DNA from: Pseudomonas sp. Leaf48
Lineage (GTDB): Bacteria; Pseudomonadota; Gammaproteobacteria; Pseudomonadales; Pseudomonadaceae
Direction of reading: 5' to 3'
DNA: 64,000 nucleotides
Assembly (NCBI RefSeq): GCF_001421885.1
Contig: NZ_LMLH01000028.1
Location: 463,143 to 527,142 of the forward strand
A model generated the notes under the pieces. The model was not told where the DNA came from. It saw only the letters and a program-made list of their open reading frames with translations, and did not search any database. A program made the position numbers and the translations under genes. Of the stretch, positions 9,046 through 17,088 are shown piece after piece (position 1 is the first letter of the stretch; each line of letters begins with the position of its first letter).

Positions 9046-9466
9046 TCTTAGTGCGATATTCTGCGTGTTATTTTTGGGTTTTTTCTCGGAGGTTAATGCG
9101 GCATGCCACCATGGAGGGCATGATTCAATATGGGAAAAGACAGGTCAAAAATACTCTGAATGTATCAATAAAGCCGAAGGTGTACATCCGAAGATAATTA
9201 GCTGTATTCGCGGAGAGATAAGTCGTCAAGATAAAATCATTGAAAATAAAACTGCGGATGCGGCAAAAAATTTGCTTACTGCGGATCTCATTTCGTCTAT
9301 TAGTAAAAGTAAGCGGGTATGGGAAAAATATGTACGGGAGTCATGCGGATTATACGGTGAATTGGGGGGGCAACGATCTGAGTTGCTAATAGAGAATTGC
9401 GTCTTGAAAGAGGTTATGTGGAGGGGTGTTTTTATTGATGATTTAATTAGTGAGGCTGATTTGTAG
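9032..9466 (+). CDS. Periplasmic LprI-like lysozyme inhibitor, candidate immunity protein for the upstream hydrolase
   Basis: A 144-residue exported protein. The signal peptide runs MRLSSL...FSEVNA (cleavage about residue 24). The mature part shows the LprI (DUF1311) pattern: acidic/basic helices, then W-x(5)-R-x(2)-C, a GG pair, a later Cys, and an R-x(4)-L ending (RESCGLYGELGGQ, ENCVLKEVMWRGVFIDDL). LprI-type proteins inhibit lysozymes in the periplasm. The chosen ATG at 9032 has a strong GGAGGGG ribosome binding site inside the effector gene and overlaps it by 14 nt, so the two are translationally coupled. AT-rich codon use matches the effector's 3' end, suggesting both arrived together. 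The immunity role is inferred from location, family and predicted compartment. Confidence 0.72.
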   Translation: MRLSSLSAIFCVLFLGFFSEVNAACHHGGHDSIWEKTGQKYSECINKAEGVHPKIISCIRGEISRQDKIIENKTADAAKNLLTADLISSISKSKRVWEKYVRESCGLYGELGGQRSELLIENCVLKEVMWRGVFIDDLISEADL

Positions 9467-9573
9467 TGGCAATGCTTGCGTGGGTGGAGTAGGGGTAAGT
9501 CATTTTGTATTCGCTAGTGGCCATGTTTTCAGCTTTCCTGAATATTAAAAGACAAAAGTGGTGCTTTTTCTAG

Positions 9574-10143
9574 ATGTTTACGGCTAACACAGATTGTCAG
9601 CGTCTCAGGAGTGCGCTGGTTCGATCGGATAAAGCAGTTCAGTTAGCCTGGGCTAGAGAGATTCTTCGTACAAATAGAGCTGGGTGGAAACAAGCCTTCA
9701 ATTCATTGGGGAGTGAGCAAGAATTCCAGGAGATTCAACTTCGGGAGGCGGCTTCCTATCATTCAAATGTACAGCGCTGCATTAGAGATATGAGAGCAAT
9801 ATCACCTTCTATCATGAACGAGATTAGTGTATTGACTTACGTAGCTCTCTATGATCTTTGTGTCCAGCAAGGAGGGTTGGAAAAAGGCAGTACATTACTT
9901 GAAATTCGAAGCAGAGTAGACAGCGAGACACCGCTAACCCAGGAGCATTTATTAAAAATCTGTGTACAAGAAAGAGCTAAATCTGCCTCAAGTCGATGGG
10001 CAACTGACTGCCTGATCCGAAGAATGGGGATTATTCAGGCCGCTCCTTATTCGGCAACCCTTCAAGGAAATACGGCAAATCGTAACAATACGAATTTTCA
10101 TCTGCTTGGGGAGGTTAAAGGAAAACATGTATGCGAATTATGA
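9574..10143 (+). pseudogene. Orphan C-terminal fragment of a second peptidoglycan-hydrolase effector
   Basis: A 189-codon frame whose first ATG directly follows a stop codon, with no ribosome binding site. Its sequence resembles only the C-terminal half of muramidase-type effectors: SALVRSDKAVQLAWAREIL, a GW..AF..LG segment, a block like 'ALYDLCVQQGG' that matches the A-x-FD-x-VQxG block of such domains, and RWATDCLIRRMGI resembling their R-W-x-x-D-V-x-x-R end. The catalytic E and the GGGD/SYGxYQ signature are absent. It overlaps by 17 nt the exported-protein gene downstream, as the complete effector overlaps its inhibitor. I read it as an orphan toxin tip kept with its immunity gene after recombination; a separate small functional protein is less likely. 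The 107-bp gap before it (9467-9573) holds nothing recognisable. Confidence 0.55.
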
Positions 10144-10789
10144 TTACTCAATCAAAGCTGCATTTACCCTTGCCATGATCCTGTTTTGCGGTTTTTCGCT
10201 CGCACATGCCGGCAATGTACTTAGCGAGCACAAGGAGATAAAGGGCGTAGCATGCAATGCTTCCGGAGAGTGTGCATTAGATATTAGTGATACTGCTAAG
10301 CAAATAGTTTTGGCGTGTGAGACACCAAAGGTCGAGGTGACATGGAACCGTGCGAAACAGAACGCATTCCTCATTGCGTGTGATTGCGAATGCACTTCTC
10401 ATGATAATGTTGGTTGGCTTGTAGATGAAGATATGTCAACTGGTAAGTACAGGATTGGAAGGTTGGATTTAGGTAAAAAATACACCGTGGAAGAATTGCG
10501 TCGAACGGTGGGTGATATTCCGGATATCTTCCAGTCGCATCCTTTATGTGGAGAGCCTGATAATGAGCTTCTAAAGAAAAGTTTTTTCGTTAATTTGCTC
10601 AAGCATCCTACTAGCAATGAAAGCTCTCCATACTGCTTTTCTCCGCTATATATTACGAAAGATGATGGGCTGCTGAAATTTAGAGGCCATAACGATGGTG
10701 GCGAATCAGGTGTGGTTCAGTTTCGTGAGAGTGATGGACCTACTATTTATGCAGAAATATTGAAGCTAGTAGATAATATAAAATATTAA
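10127..10789 (+). CDS. Cysteine-rich exported protein of unknown family, candidate second immunity protein
   Basis: 220 residues from the ATG at 10127, preceded by AAAGGA at 10117-10122. A signal peptide covers residues 1-28 (hydrophobic core AAFTLAMILFCGFSLAHA). The mature protein has at least eight cysteines, including a CDCEC cluster, suggesting a disulfide-bonded periplasmic protein. I do not recognise the family. Its start overlaps the orphan hydrolase fragment by 17 nt, exactly as the LprI-like gene overlaps the complete effector, and it shares the same AT-rich composition. A protective role against a peptidoglycan hydrolase is inferred from this arrangement only. Confidence 0.6.
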   Translation: MYANYDYSIKAAFTLAMILFCGFSLAHAGNVLSEHKEIKGVACNASGECALDISDTAKQIVLACETPKVEVTWNRAKQNAFLIACDCECTSHDNVGWLVDEDMSTGKYRIGRLDLGKKYTVEELRRTVGDIPDIFQSHPLCGEPDNELLKKSFFVNLLKHPTSNESSPYCFSPLYITKDDGLLKFRGHNDGGESGVVQFRESDGPTIYAEILKLVDNIKY

Positions 10790-10932
10790 CACTCATTCAT
10801 TAAGTGTATCTCCGGCTTTTGGGTTTAACGAGCGCGCGATGCTTAAAGAGGTACTGGTTGCGCATGTCAATCCACGAAGTGTTATTGGCTGGAGAGTGAT
10901 CGTGTTGATGTTAGAGTGAGGACGGTTTAGTT

Positions 10933-12147
10933 ATGCCCGTTAGAATTGATCAGATCCCCAGTCCCGCGCTACGTCCTGACCCACCGCGTGCTTGGTTATG
11001 GTTCAGTCTGTTGATGGTGTTCTTGTTGCTTGGCGTTGGAGGAGTCGTATTATTTTGCGACCAAACTACTATTCAACAACCTTTTGAATTTTGGCTCCCA
11101 GCCATCGGAATTCCTTTCCTGGGCTGGTGCGTGCTGGGTTTCGGGCGTTTATTGCTTCACGTTGGTCAGCATTCTGTTGCCGATGGTTGGGATGATGCCC
11201 GGGAAAAGGATATGAATCTTAAAGTTTCTCAGGGTCGGAGCTCACTAAAAGTATTGGCAGCTAGCCTGTACACCGCAGTTCGAATTCCAGGTGAGCCCCC
11301 GACTCAGCAGCTCGATAATTTAATGGATGGAGTTACACCTTTGAGAGCGCAGCCAGCGAGGCAGGGCGCAGAGATATCGCGTCACACCCGTCTCGTCAGC
11401 GGTATCGATGGCGATCCCAGGCGAACGCTGCTGCGCATCTTGAAGTCAGTACTCGCCGATGTGTCGTCGGTTTTGGCTCAGCTTCCCGACGATCAGCCAT
11501 TGGCACTTTTGCTTGAAGTCGACACCGGTTTACCGGAGGAGCAATGGCGTCGAGTGTGGCGTCGCGCCTGGCGCGAATCGGGTATTCGTCAATCTTCCAC
11601 CCCCCTCGAGGTCGGTGGTCTGACCGCAGTGGATCATTGGCTCGATCATCGTATCCAAGATCAGGCGTTGTTGTTGGTTGTCGCCTTGCAATTTGCTCCG
11701 AAGCTTCCCGCAGGCACAGCAGAAGTTGCTGCCGGACTGTTATTTGGAAATCAACTGACGCAAACCACTTTAGTACCTATCGCCCGCCTCCACCGTCCGG
11801 AACAAGAGCGTAAACCCACCGCTGATGATTTGGTTTACGCAACGCGCCAATCCCTCGATTGGGTACCGGTGGACGCGAATTCCATCGAGCAAGTCTGGCG
11901 GGTGGGTATCGATTCGCAACGACATGGCGCGATTGCAAGTGCCCTGGCTGGCGTTCCCATGGGCAAAGCAGGCGTGTGCAATCTTGATGAGTCGCTTGGC
12001 TTTCCAGGGTGCGCCTCACCTTGGTTGGCGATTGCTGCTGCGGCGCAAACAATACAGCGTGGCATAGGGCCGCAGTTCATTTTCAGTGGCAGCGTTGCTG
12101 ATAATGGTCTTTGGGGAACAGTTTTGACACCTATAGTGGTCAACTAA
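10933..12147 (+). CDS. Two-TM membrane protein of unknown function associated with the effector cassette
   Basis: 404 residues. Two hydrophobic segments near residues 20-43 and 54-76 suggest a short N-terminal hairpin in the inner membrane, followed by a long soluble domain of about 320 residues. That domain ends in a Gly/Ala-rich stretch (PWLAIAAAAQTIQRGI, then SGSVADNGLWGTVL) which reminds me of the last elements of thiolase/ketosynthase-like folds, but the resemblance is weak. No catalytic Cys-His-His set is obvious. Base composition is closer to the host genome than the preceding genes. Comparable proteins occur beside type VI effector genes in other pseudomonads as far as I recall, so a role in effector handling is possible but unproven. 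The gap 10790-10932 holds only a 26-codon open frame. Confidence 0.55.
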   Translation: MPVRIDQIPSPALRPDPPRAWLWFSLLMVFLLLGVGGVVLFCDQTTIQQPFEFWLPAIGIPFLGWCVLGFGRLLLHVGQHSVADGWDDAREKDMNLKVSQGRSSLKVLAASLYTAVRIPGEPPTQQLDNLMDGVTPLRAQPARQGAEISRHTRLVSGIDGDPRRTLLRILKSVLADVSSVLAQLPDDQPLALLLEVDTGLPEEQWRRVWRRAWRESGIRQSSTPLEVGGLTAVDHWLDHRIQDQALLLVVALQFAPKLPAGTAEVAAGLLFGNQLTQTTLVPIARLHRPEQERKPTADDLVYATRQSLDWVPVDANSIEQVWRVGIDSQRHGAIASALAGVPMGKAGVCNLDESLGFPGCASPWLAIAAAAQTIQRGIGPQFIFSGSVADNGLWGTVLTPIVVN

Positions 12148-12249
12148 CTCCAAACGCCTGGGTCGCAGGCTTGGATGTGCTGAAAGTGGTGGTTGGCGGT
12201 TGCTCGCGCGGTCTTCGGCGGGTGAAGGCGTCGTCACAAGATCAAGATC

Positions 12250-12279
12250 AAAAGATCGCAGCCTTCGGCAGCTCTACAG
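12250..12279. repeat. Single arm of the AAAAGATCGCAGCCT palindrome family
   Basis: AAAAGATCGCAGCCTTCGGC followed by AGCTCTACAG matches one arm of the inverted repeats at 17016-17088 and 56090-56154. It lies between the two-TM protein gene and rlmJ, without a visible second arm. Confidence 0.6.
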
Positions 12280-12368
12280 GGGGAGGAGGGCAGGTTTGCC
12301 ACTCGGCTGCGAGGTCCTGACTTGCCGGCCGGTAAAAGGTAAACTTGCCGCCCTGCGCAGGAGCAACC

Positions 12369-13205
12369 ATGAATTATCGTCACGCCTTCCATGCCGGCAA
12401 TCACGCCGATGTGTTCAAACACCTGACCTTGACCCGCCTCATCGCCTTGATGTCGCGCAAGGAGCAGCCGTTCGCCTATCTCGATACCCATGCCGGGATC
12501 GGGCTGTATGACTTGCAGGGCGATCAGGCCAATCGTACCGGTGAGTACCTGGAAGGCATCGCGCGTTTGTGGGATCAGCCGGATCTGCCGTTGCTGACGG
12601 CGGATTACATGCAGGTGCTGCATGAGATGAACCCCGATGGCCAGTTGCGCTATTACCCGGGCTCGCCGGAGCTGGCGCGCCGTCTGACTCGCCCGCAGGA
12701 TCGGGTCATGCTCAATGAGAAGCATCCGGAAGATGGCCTGCTGCTCAAGGACAACATGGCCGGTGATCGCCGGGTCAAGGTGCATTTGGGCGAGGGCTGG
12801 CATGTTCCACGTGCGATGTTGCCGGTGCAGGAGAAGCGTGCGGTGATGCTGATCGATCCGCCGTTTGAAAAGCTCGACGAGATGCAGCGCTGCGCCGCAT
12901 CGTTGAAAGAGGCGATTGGCCGGATGCGTCAGACCGTGGCGGCAATCTGGTACCCGGTGAAGGATCAGCGCGCGTTGCGCCGTTTCTATCAGGATCTGGC
13001 CGGCACCGGTGCGCCGAAGTTGCTGCGGGTAGAGTTGCTGGTGCATCCGCTGGATACGCCGGACTGTCTGAATGGTTCCGGGTTGGCGATTGCCAATCCG
13101 CCGTGGGGGCTGGAGGAGGAGTTGCGCGAGTTGCTGCCGTGGTTGTCCGAGAAGCTTGGGCAGACCCAGGGTGGGTGGCGGATGGATTGGTTGATTGCCG
13201 AGTAA
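12369..13205 (+). CDS. rlmJ: RlmJ: 23S rRNA adenine-2030 N6-methyltransferase
   Basis: Methylates A2030 of 23S rRNA using S-adenosylmethionine. The 278 residues equal the family length (about 280). The characteristic start MNYRHAFHAGNHADVFKH is followed by the cofactor-site segment LDTHAGIGLYDL and the catalytic motif IDPPFE (the DPPY-type N6-adenine motif with F for Y). The ATG at 12369 is chosen because this N-terminus is strongly conserved and CAGGAG lies just upstream; the frame extends 24 nt further without merit. It converges with msrA across a REPIN. Confidence 0.95.
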   Translation: MNYRHAFHAGNHADVFKHLTLTRLIALMSRKEQPFAYLDTHAGIGLYDLQGDQANRTGEYLEGIARLWDQPDLPLLTADYMQVLHEMNPDGQLRYYPGSPELARRLTRPQDRVMLNEKHPEDGLLLKDNMAGDRRVKVHLGEGWHVPRAMLPVQEKRAVMLIDPPFEKLDEMQRCAASLKEAIGRMRQTVAAIWYPVKDQRALRRFYQDLAGTGAPKLLRVELLVHPLDTPDCLNGSGLAIANPPWGLEEELRELLPWLSEKLGQTQGGWRMDWLIAE

Positions 13206-13215
13206 TGCTCGGCCC

Positions 13216-13292
13216 GTAGGAGCCGGCTTGCCGGCGATGGCGCCCTAAAGGTCACCGCTGGACCCAGCCATCGCCGGCAAGCCGGCTCCTAC
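13216..13292. repeat. REPIN, GTAGGAGCCGGCTTGCCGGCGATGG class
   Basis: Two inverted REP units: GTAGGAGCCGGCTTGCCGGC at 13216-13235 and its complement ending at 13292, with a short spacer. It sits between the convergent rlmJ and msrA stops and could end transcription from both sides. Confidence 0.85.
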
Positions 13293-13304
13293 AAGTGCTT
13301 TGCG

Positions 13305-13952
13305 TCAGATCGGGCAAGTCACGCCCGTACCGCCAATCCCGCAATAGCCTTCCGGGTTCTTGGCGAGGTACTGCTGGTGGTAGGCCTCGGCGAAGTAGAC
13401 CGTTGGAGCTTCTTCGATTTCGGTGGTGATCTGGCCTTTGCCAGCCTTGGTCAGTTCGACCTGGAACACTTCTTTGCTGCGTTCGGCGGCGGCCAGTTGC
13501 GTCGGGTTGGTAGCGTAGATCACCGAGCGGTATTGGGTGCCGATATCGTTGCCCTGGCGCATGCCCTGGGTCGGGTTGTGCAGTTCCCAGAACATCTTCA
13601 GCAATTCTTCGTAGCTGACTTTTGCCGGCTCATAGACCACGAGCACCACTTCGCTGTGGCCGGTCAGGCCTGAGCAGACTTCTTCATACGTAGGGTTTGG
13701 CGTGAAGCCGCCGGCGTAACCCACCACGGTGCTGACCACACCTTCACGCTGCCAGAAGCGACGTTCTGCGCCCCAGAAGCAGCCGAGGCCGAAGATCGCA
13801 AAGTCGACATCGGTGGCGAACGGGCCCAGTAGCGGGGCGTCGTGGACGAAATGTCTTTCCGGTAGGTTCATCGGTGTTTCGCGGCCGGGCAGAGCTTGAT
13901 CTTTAGTAGGAAGCACGTTTTTGTTCACCAGAATTTCCGAGCGCAGAACCAT
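13305..13952 (-). CDS. msrA: MsrA: peptide-methionine (S)-S-oxide reductase
   Basis: Repairs oxidised methionine, reducing the S-epimer of methionine sulfoxide with thioredoxin. The 215 residues show the catalytic GCFWG motif (nucleophile Cys58 in GLGCFWGAERRF), the YAGG segment, the EVVLVVYEP strand, and a C-terminal Cys in GIGGTGVTCPI that can act in resolving. The N-terminal extension before MNLPERHFVHDAP is typical of proteobacterial MsrA of this length, and the first ATG is kept for that reason. It is followed upstream by dipA on the same strand, separated by a REPIN, so probably separately transcribed. Confidence 0.95.
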   Translation of the reverse strand: MVLRSEILVNKNVLPTKDQALPGRETPMNLPERHFVHDAPLLGPFATDVDFAIFGLGCFWGAERRFWQREGVVSTVVGYAGGFTPNPTYEEVCSGLTGHSEVVLVVYEPAKVSYEELLKMFWELHNPTQGMRQGNDIGTQYRSVIYATNPTQLAAAERSKEVFQVELTKAGKGQITTEIEEAPTVYFAEAYHQQYLAKNPEGYCGIGGTGVTCPI

Positions 13953-14033
13953 GATCAGTCCTCTCAGTCAGGTTGGGTTGTAAATAGTCAGAGCGTCAGT
14001 GTGCCCAATACCTGGCAGATGCGCACTACCCTT

Positions 14034-14120
14034 GTGGGAGCGGGCTTGCTCGCGAAGGCGGTTTATCAGGCACATTGATGTCGACTGACTTACCGCATTC
14101 GCGAGCAAGCCCGCTCCCAC
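14034..14120. repeat. REPIN, GTGGGAGCGGGCTTGCTCGCGAA class
   Basis: Head arm GTGGGAGCGGGCTTGCTCGC at 14034-14053 and its inverted complement ending CCCGCTCCCAC at 14120, with a variable spacer. It is the same class as 53344-53431 and 59998-60094, and lies between dipA and msrA. Confidence 0.9.
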
Positions 14121-14134
14121 AGGGGATCTGTGTA

Positions 14135-16831
14135 TTACAGTGATATCGGGCCACGCGGGTAGCGCTTTAGCTTCTCGATCAGATCGGCGCCCGGGATCGG
14201 GCGGTCGAACAGGTAGCCCTGGCCGACGTCGCAGCGGTGACGGCGCAGGAACGACAACTGCTCGGCGGTTTCGATGCCTTCAGCCACGACCTTGAGTTTC
14301 AGGTTGTGGGCCATGGCGATCACCGCGGAGGTGATTTCCATGTCGTCCTGATTGTCCGGGATTTCGTGAATGAAGCTTCGATCAATCTTGATGATGTCGA
14401 TGGGGAATTTTTTCAAGTAGCTGAGCGACGAGTAACCGGTGCCGAAGTCGTCCATGGCCAGGGTCAGGCCCAGGCGTTTGAGCTGGTCGAGTTGCAGGTG
14501 GGTGTCTTCGGTGGCTTCCAGCAACAGGCCTTCGGTCAGTTCCAGCTCCAACAGGTGCGCCGGCAGGGCTTCCTCCTTGAGGATGTTGGCAATGGAGGCA
14601 ACCAGTTCCGGATCGGAGAACTGCTTGGGCGACAGGTTGATCGCCACCTGCAGGTTGCCCAGGCCGGCGGCGCTCAGCGCTTTGCTCATGCGGCAGGCCT
14701 GGCGGGCGATCCACTTGCCGATGGGAATGATCAGGCCGGTTTCTTCGGCGACGCTGATGAACTGATCCGGGCGGATCATGCCCTTTTCCGGATGATCCCA
14801 GCGCAGCAGTGCTTCCATACCCAGCAGGCGACCGCTGCGCAGACACAGTTTGGGTTGGTAGAACACGTCGAGTTCGTTCTGGGTCAGTGCGCGGCGCAGG
14901 TTGTTTTCGACGAACAGCTTGTAGCTGGCCTCGGCATTCAGTGCTTCAGTGAACACCTGCACCTGATGTTTGCCGTTGGCCTTGGCTTTGTGCAGTGCCA
15001 GGCCGGCGTTACGCATCAGGGTCTGCGGGTCACGTCCGTGCAGCGGCGCGCAGGCCAGGCCTACGGAGCCAGTGACACTGATTAACTGGTTGTCGACGAA
15101 CATCGGCTTATCGAGGGTGGCCAGTAACTGATTGGCGACCTGCTGGCCTGACGAGGGATCGCTGTCGTCCAGCAGCACGGCGAATTCATTACTGGCGAAG
15201 CGCGCCAGGCTGCCGCTCGAGACCAGGCTGTTGCGCAAGCGTCGGGCCAGGCTGATCAGCAGTTTGTCGCCGGTCTGGTGGCCGAGGCTGTCGTTGATCC
15301 GCTTGAAGTTGTCGATGTCCACCAGCAACAGGCTGATTGGCGCATCGCTGTCCCGGGCGAAGCGTTCATCGAGGTTGCGGATGAAGGCAGGGCGGTTACC
15401 CAGGTTAGTCAGGTTGTCGGTGTAGGCCAGGCGCTCGATGCGTTGCTGGGCGAGTTTGGTCTGGGTGATGTCTTCGTAAATGCCGATGTAGTGGGTCAGT
15501 TCGCGGTTGTCGCCATAGACCTTGGAAATCGACAATTGGCCCCAGTAGGGTTCGAGGTTCTTGCGCCGGCTCTTGAATTCGCCCTGCCAGCTGTTGCTTT
15601 TGGCCAGCGCCGAAGGCGCGTCGAACAGCAGTTCGCTGAGGTTCTCCAAGGCGGGCAGTTCCGACAGGCGCTGGCCGTGGACTTCATCGGTGGTGTACTG
15701 GGTGATCGCGGTGAAACTTGGGTTGACGTACTCCACCACGCCGTCGCAGTTGACCAGTAGAAAGGCGTTGGCGCTTTGCTCGACTGCCCGCTGGAACAGG
15801 TACAGGGCGCTGGTGGCGGTGCGGCGGTTGTGGTTGCTGATGACCTGGGCGAACTGATCGGCCAGTTCGCCAGCAAAGGCGATTTCGTCAGATTGCCAGG
15901 CGCGGGTGGCGCCGTTTTGTTCGAGGCAAAGCACGCCGACCACCTGACCATCGACACGGACACTGGCGTCGAGCATGGCGTTGACATCGCGCGGACGCAG
16001 GCTTTCGGCTATTTCCCGGGTGCGCGGGTCGCGCATGGCGTTGTGGGCGTCGATGGCGCGGCCGGTGTGCAAGGCATCGAGATAGTCGGGGAAGTCGCTG
16101 ACGTCGATCGGTTCCGGTAACTGGTACTCGTGGGTTGCACGGTGATAGGCCGAGATTGGCATCAGCCTTGAGCCTTCGAGATTCCACAGGCTGGCACAGT
16201 CGATCTGGTAAATGTCGCAAGCACTGCGCGTGATCAGTTCGGCGGCTTCTCGCAAGGAGTTGTTGCTGCTGTAGCGTTGACGGGTCAGCAGCAGGATCAG
16301 GTCTTGCTGAGCGCGCACCCGGTCAAGATGCTGCAACTGCTCCTGCTGGGTACGCTGGTTGAGCTCAAGGGCGATCTGCAGGCGCGAGTTCTGGGTTTCC
16401 AGGTCCAGGGCGGTCTGCAGCGGGTTATCCTCGAACAGGCCGCCGATCACCATCAGATAGCCACGCAACAGGTGTCGATTGTGTTGTTTGTAGGCTTCGC
16501 CCATCTCCAGGAGGTTCAGGGAGCCTGAGGGCGTGTGCAGGTTATAGTGGATCAGGTAGTGCGTGCTTTCGCTCAACTGTTGCTGGATTGCGTCGTGCAG
16601 TTGATAACGAACTTGCGGCTCCATCAGGCTGGCGTAGGGCGAGTCTACCAAGGCACAGAGGTCCACCGCCGGCAGGCCGAACTGCCGTTCGCAGTTGGGA
16701 TCGAGAAACAGCAGTGCCCAGCTAGGTTCATTCAGCCGTTCGAAACGCAGCATGCCGAGCCGCGAGGGCACAGGCAATTGCGTCACTACCTCGGCCACCA
16801 TACGGCTGGCGGCATCGGGTTGGCTTTTCAT
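14135..16831 (-). CDS. dipA: DipA-like c-di-GMP phosphodiesterase (PAS-GAF-PAS-degenerate GGDEF-EAL)
   Basis: Breaks down cyclic di-GMP; the P. aeruginosa ortholog drives biofilm dispersion. About 898 residues from MKSQPDAASRM. Order: divergent PAS-like N-terminus (about 20-140), GAF domain (about 190-330), PAS domain (about 345-465), GGDEF domain whose signature reads ASNEF instead of GGDEF, and a C-terminal EAL domain. The EAL domain has intact motifs (MEALLRW, INLSPKQF, DDFGTGYSS, VVAEGIET, QGYLFDRP). So the cyclase half is probably catalytically dead and the phosphodiesterase half active. An upstream GTG at 16871-16873 is in frame but has a poorly spaced site; the ATG at 16831 is preferred because the conserved part begins there. 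Placement beside msrA and aceF matches P. aeruginosa order. Confidence 0.9.
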   Translation of the reverse strand: MKSQPDAASRMVAEVVTQLPVPSRLGMLRFERLNEPSWALLFLDPNCERQFGLPAVDLCALVDSPYASLMEPQVRYQLHDAIQQQLSESTHYLIHYNLHTPSGSLNLLEMGEAYKQHNRHLLRGYLMVIGGLFEDNPLQTALDLETQNSRLQIALELNQRTQQEQLQHLDRVRAQQDLILLLTRQRYSSNNSLREAAELITRSACDIYQIDCASLWNLEGSRLMPISAYHRATHEYQLPEPIDVSDFPDYLDALHTGRAIDAHNAMRDPRTREIAESLRPRDVNAMLDASVRVDGQVVGVLCLEQNGATRAWQSDEIAFAGELADQFAQVISNHNRRTATSALYLFQRAVEQSANAFLLVNCDGVVEYVNPSFTAITQYTTDEVHGQRLSELPALENLSELLFDAPSALAKSNSWQGEFKSRRKNLEPYWGQLSISKVYGDNRELTHYIGIYEDITQTKLAQQRIERLAYTDNLTNLGNRPAFIRNLDERFARDSDAPISLLLVDIDNFKRINDSLGHQTGDKLLISLARRLRNSLVSSGSLARFASNEFAVLLDDSDPSSGQQVANQLLATLDKPMFVDNQLISVTGSVGLACAPLHGRDPQTLMRNAGLALHKAKANGKHQVQVFTEALNAEASYKLFVENNLRRALTQNELDVFYQPKLCLRSGRLLGMEALLRWDHPEKGMIRPDQFISVAEETGLIIPIGKWIARQACRMSKALSAAGLGNLQVAINLSPKQFSDPELVASIANILKEEALPAHLLELELTEGLLLEATEDTHLQLDQLKRLGLTLAMDDFGTGYSSLSYLKKFPIDIIKIDRSFIHEIPDNQDDMEITSAVIAMAHNLKLKVVAEGIETAEQLSFLRRHRCDVGQGYLFDRPIPGADLIEKLKRYPRGPISL

Positions 16832-17015
16832 GGAGGGAACTCGCTTCGAATGTGCTGATAGCGCCGGGCTCACGCCCTCTCGATTATTGCGTGCGGCAAG
16901 GTTGCATCATTGCGACACCGACTTACAAGAGACATGAAGGCCAAGTGCTATAAGAATATGTCGGCAGGGGCGAAGATTTCTTCAGTAGGGGGCTGAAAGT
17001 AAGTGCCGGCCCATG

Positions 17016-17088
17016 AAAGATCGCAGCCTGCGGCAGCTCCACATGGAGCGCATTCCAGTGTGGGAGCTGCCGCAGGCTGGGATCTTTT
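17016..17088. repeat. Long inverted repeat of the GATCGCAGCCTGCGGCAGCTCC family
   Basis: AAAGATCGCAGCCTGCGGCA followed by GCTCC starts at 17016 and is mirrored by GGAGCTGCCGCAGGCTGGGA then TCTTTT, ending at 17088. It touches the stop codon of the PhoD-like gene (17087-17089) and, on the minus strand, could form a strong hairpin as that gene ends. The same family occurs at 12250 and 56090. Confidence 0.8.

Noticed and set aside
10839..10919. A 26-codon frame (starts MLKEVLVAHV) before the two-TM protein gene
   Set aside because: Very short, no recognisable similarity, no clear ribosome binding site; may be a remnant.
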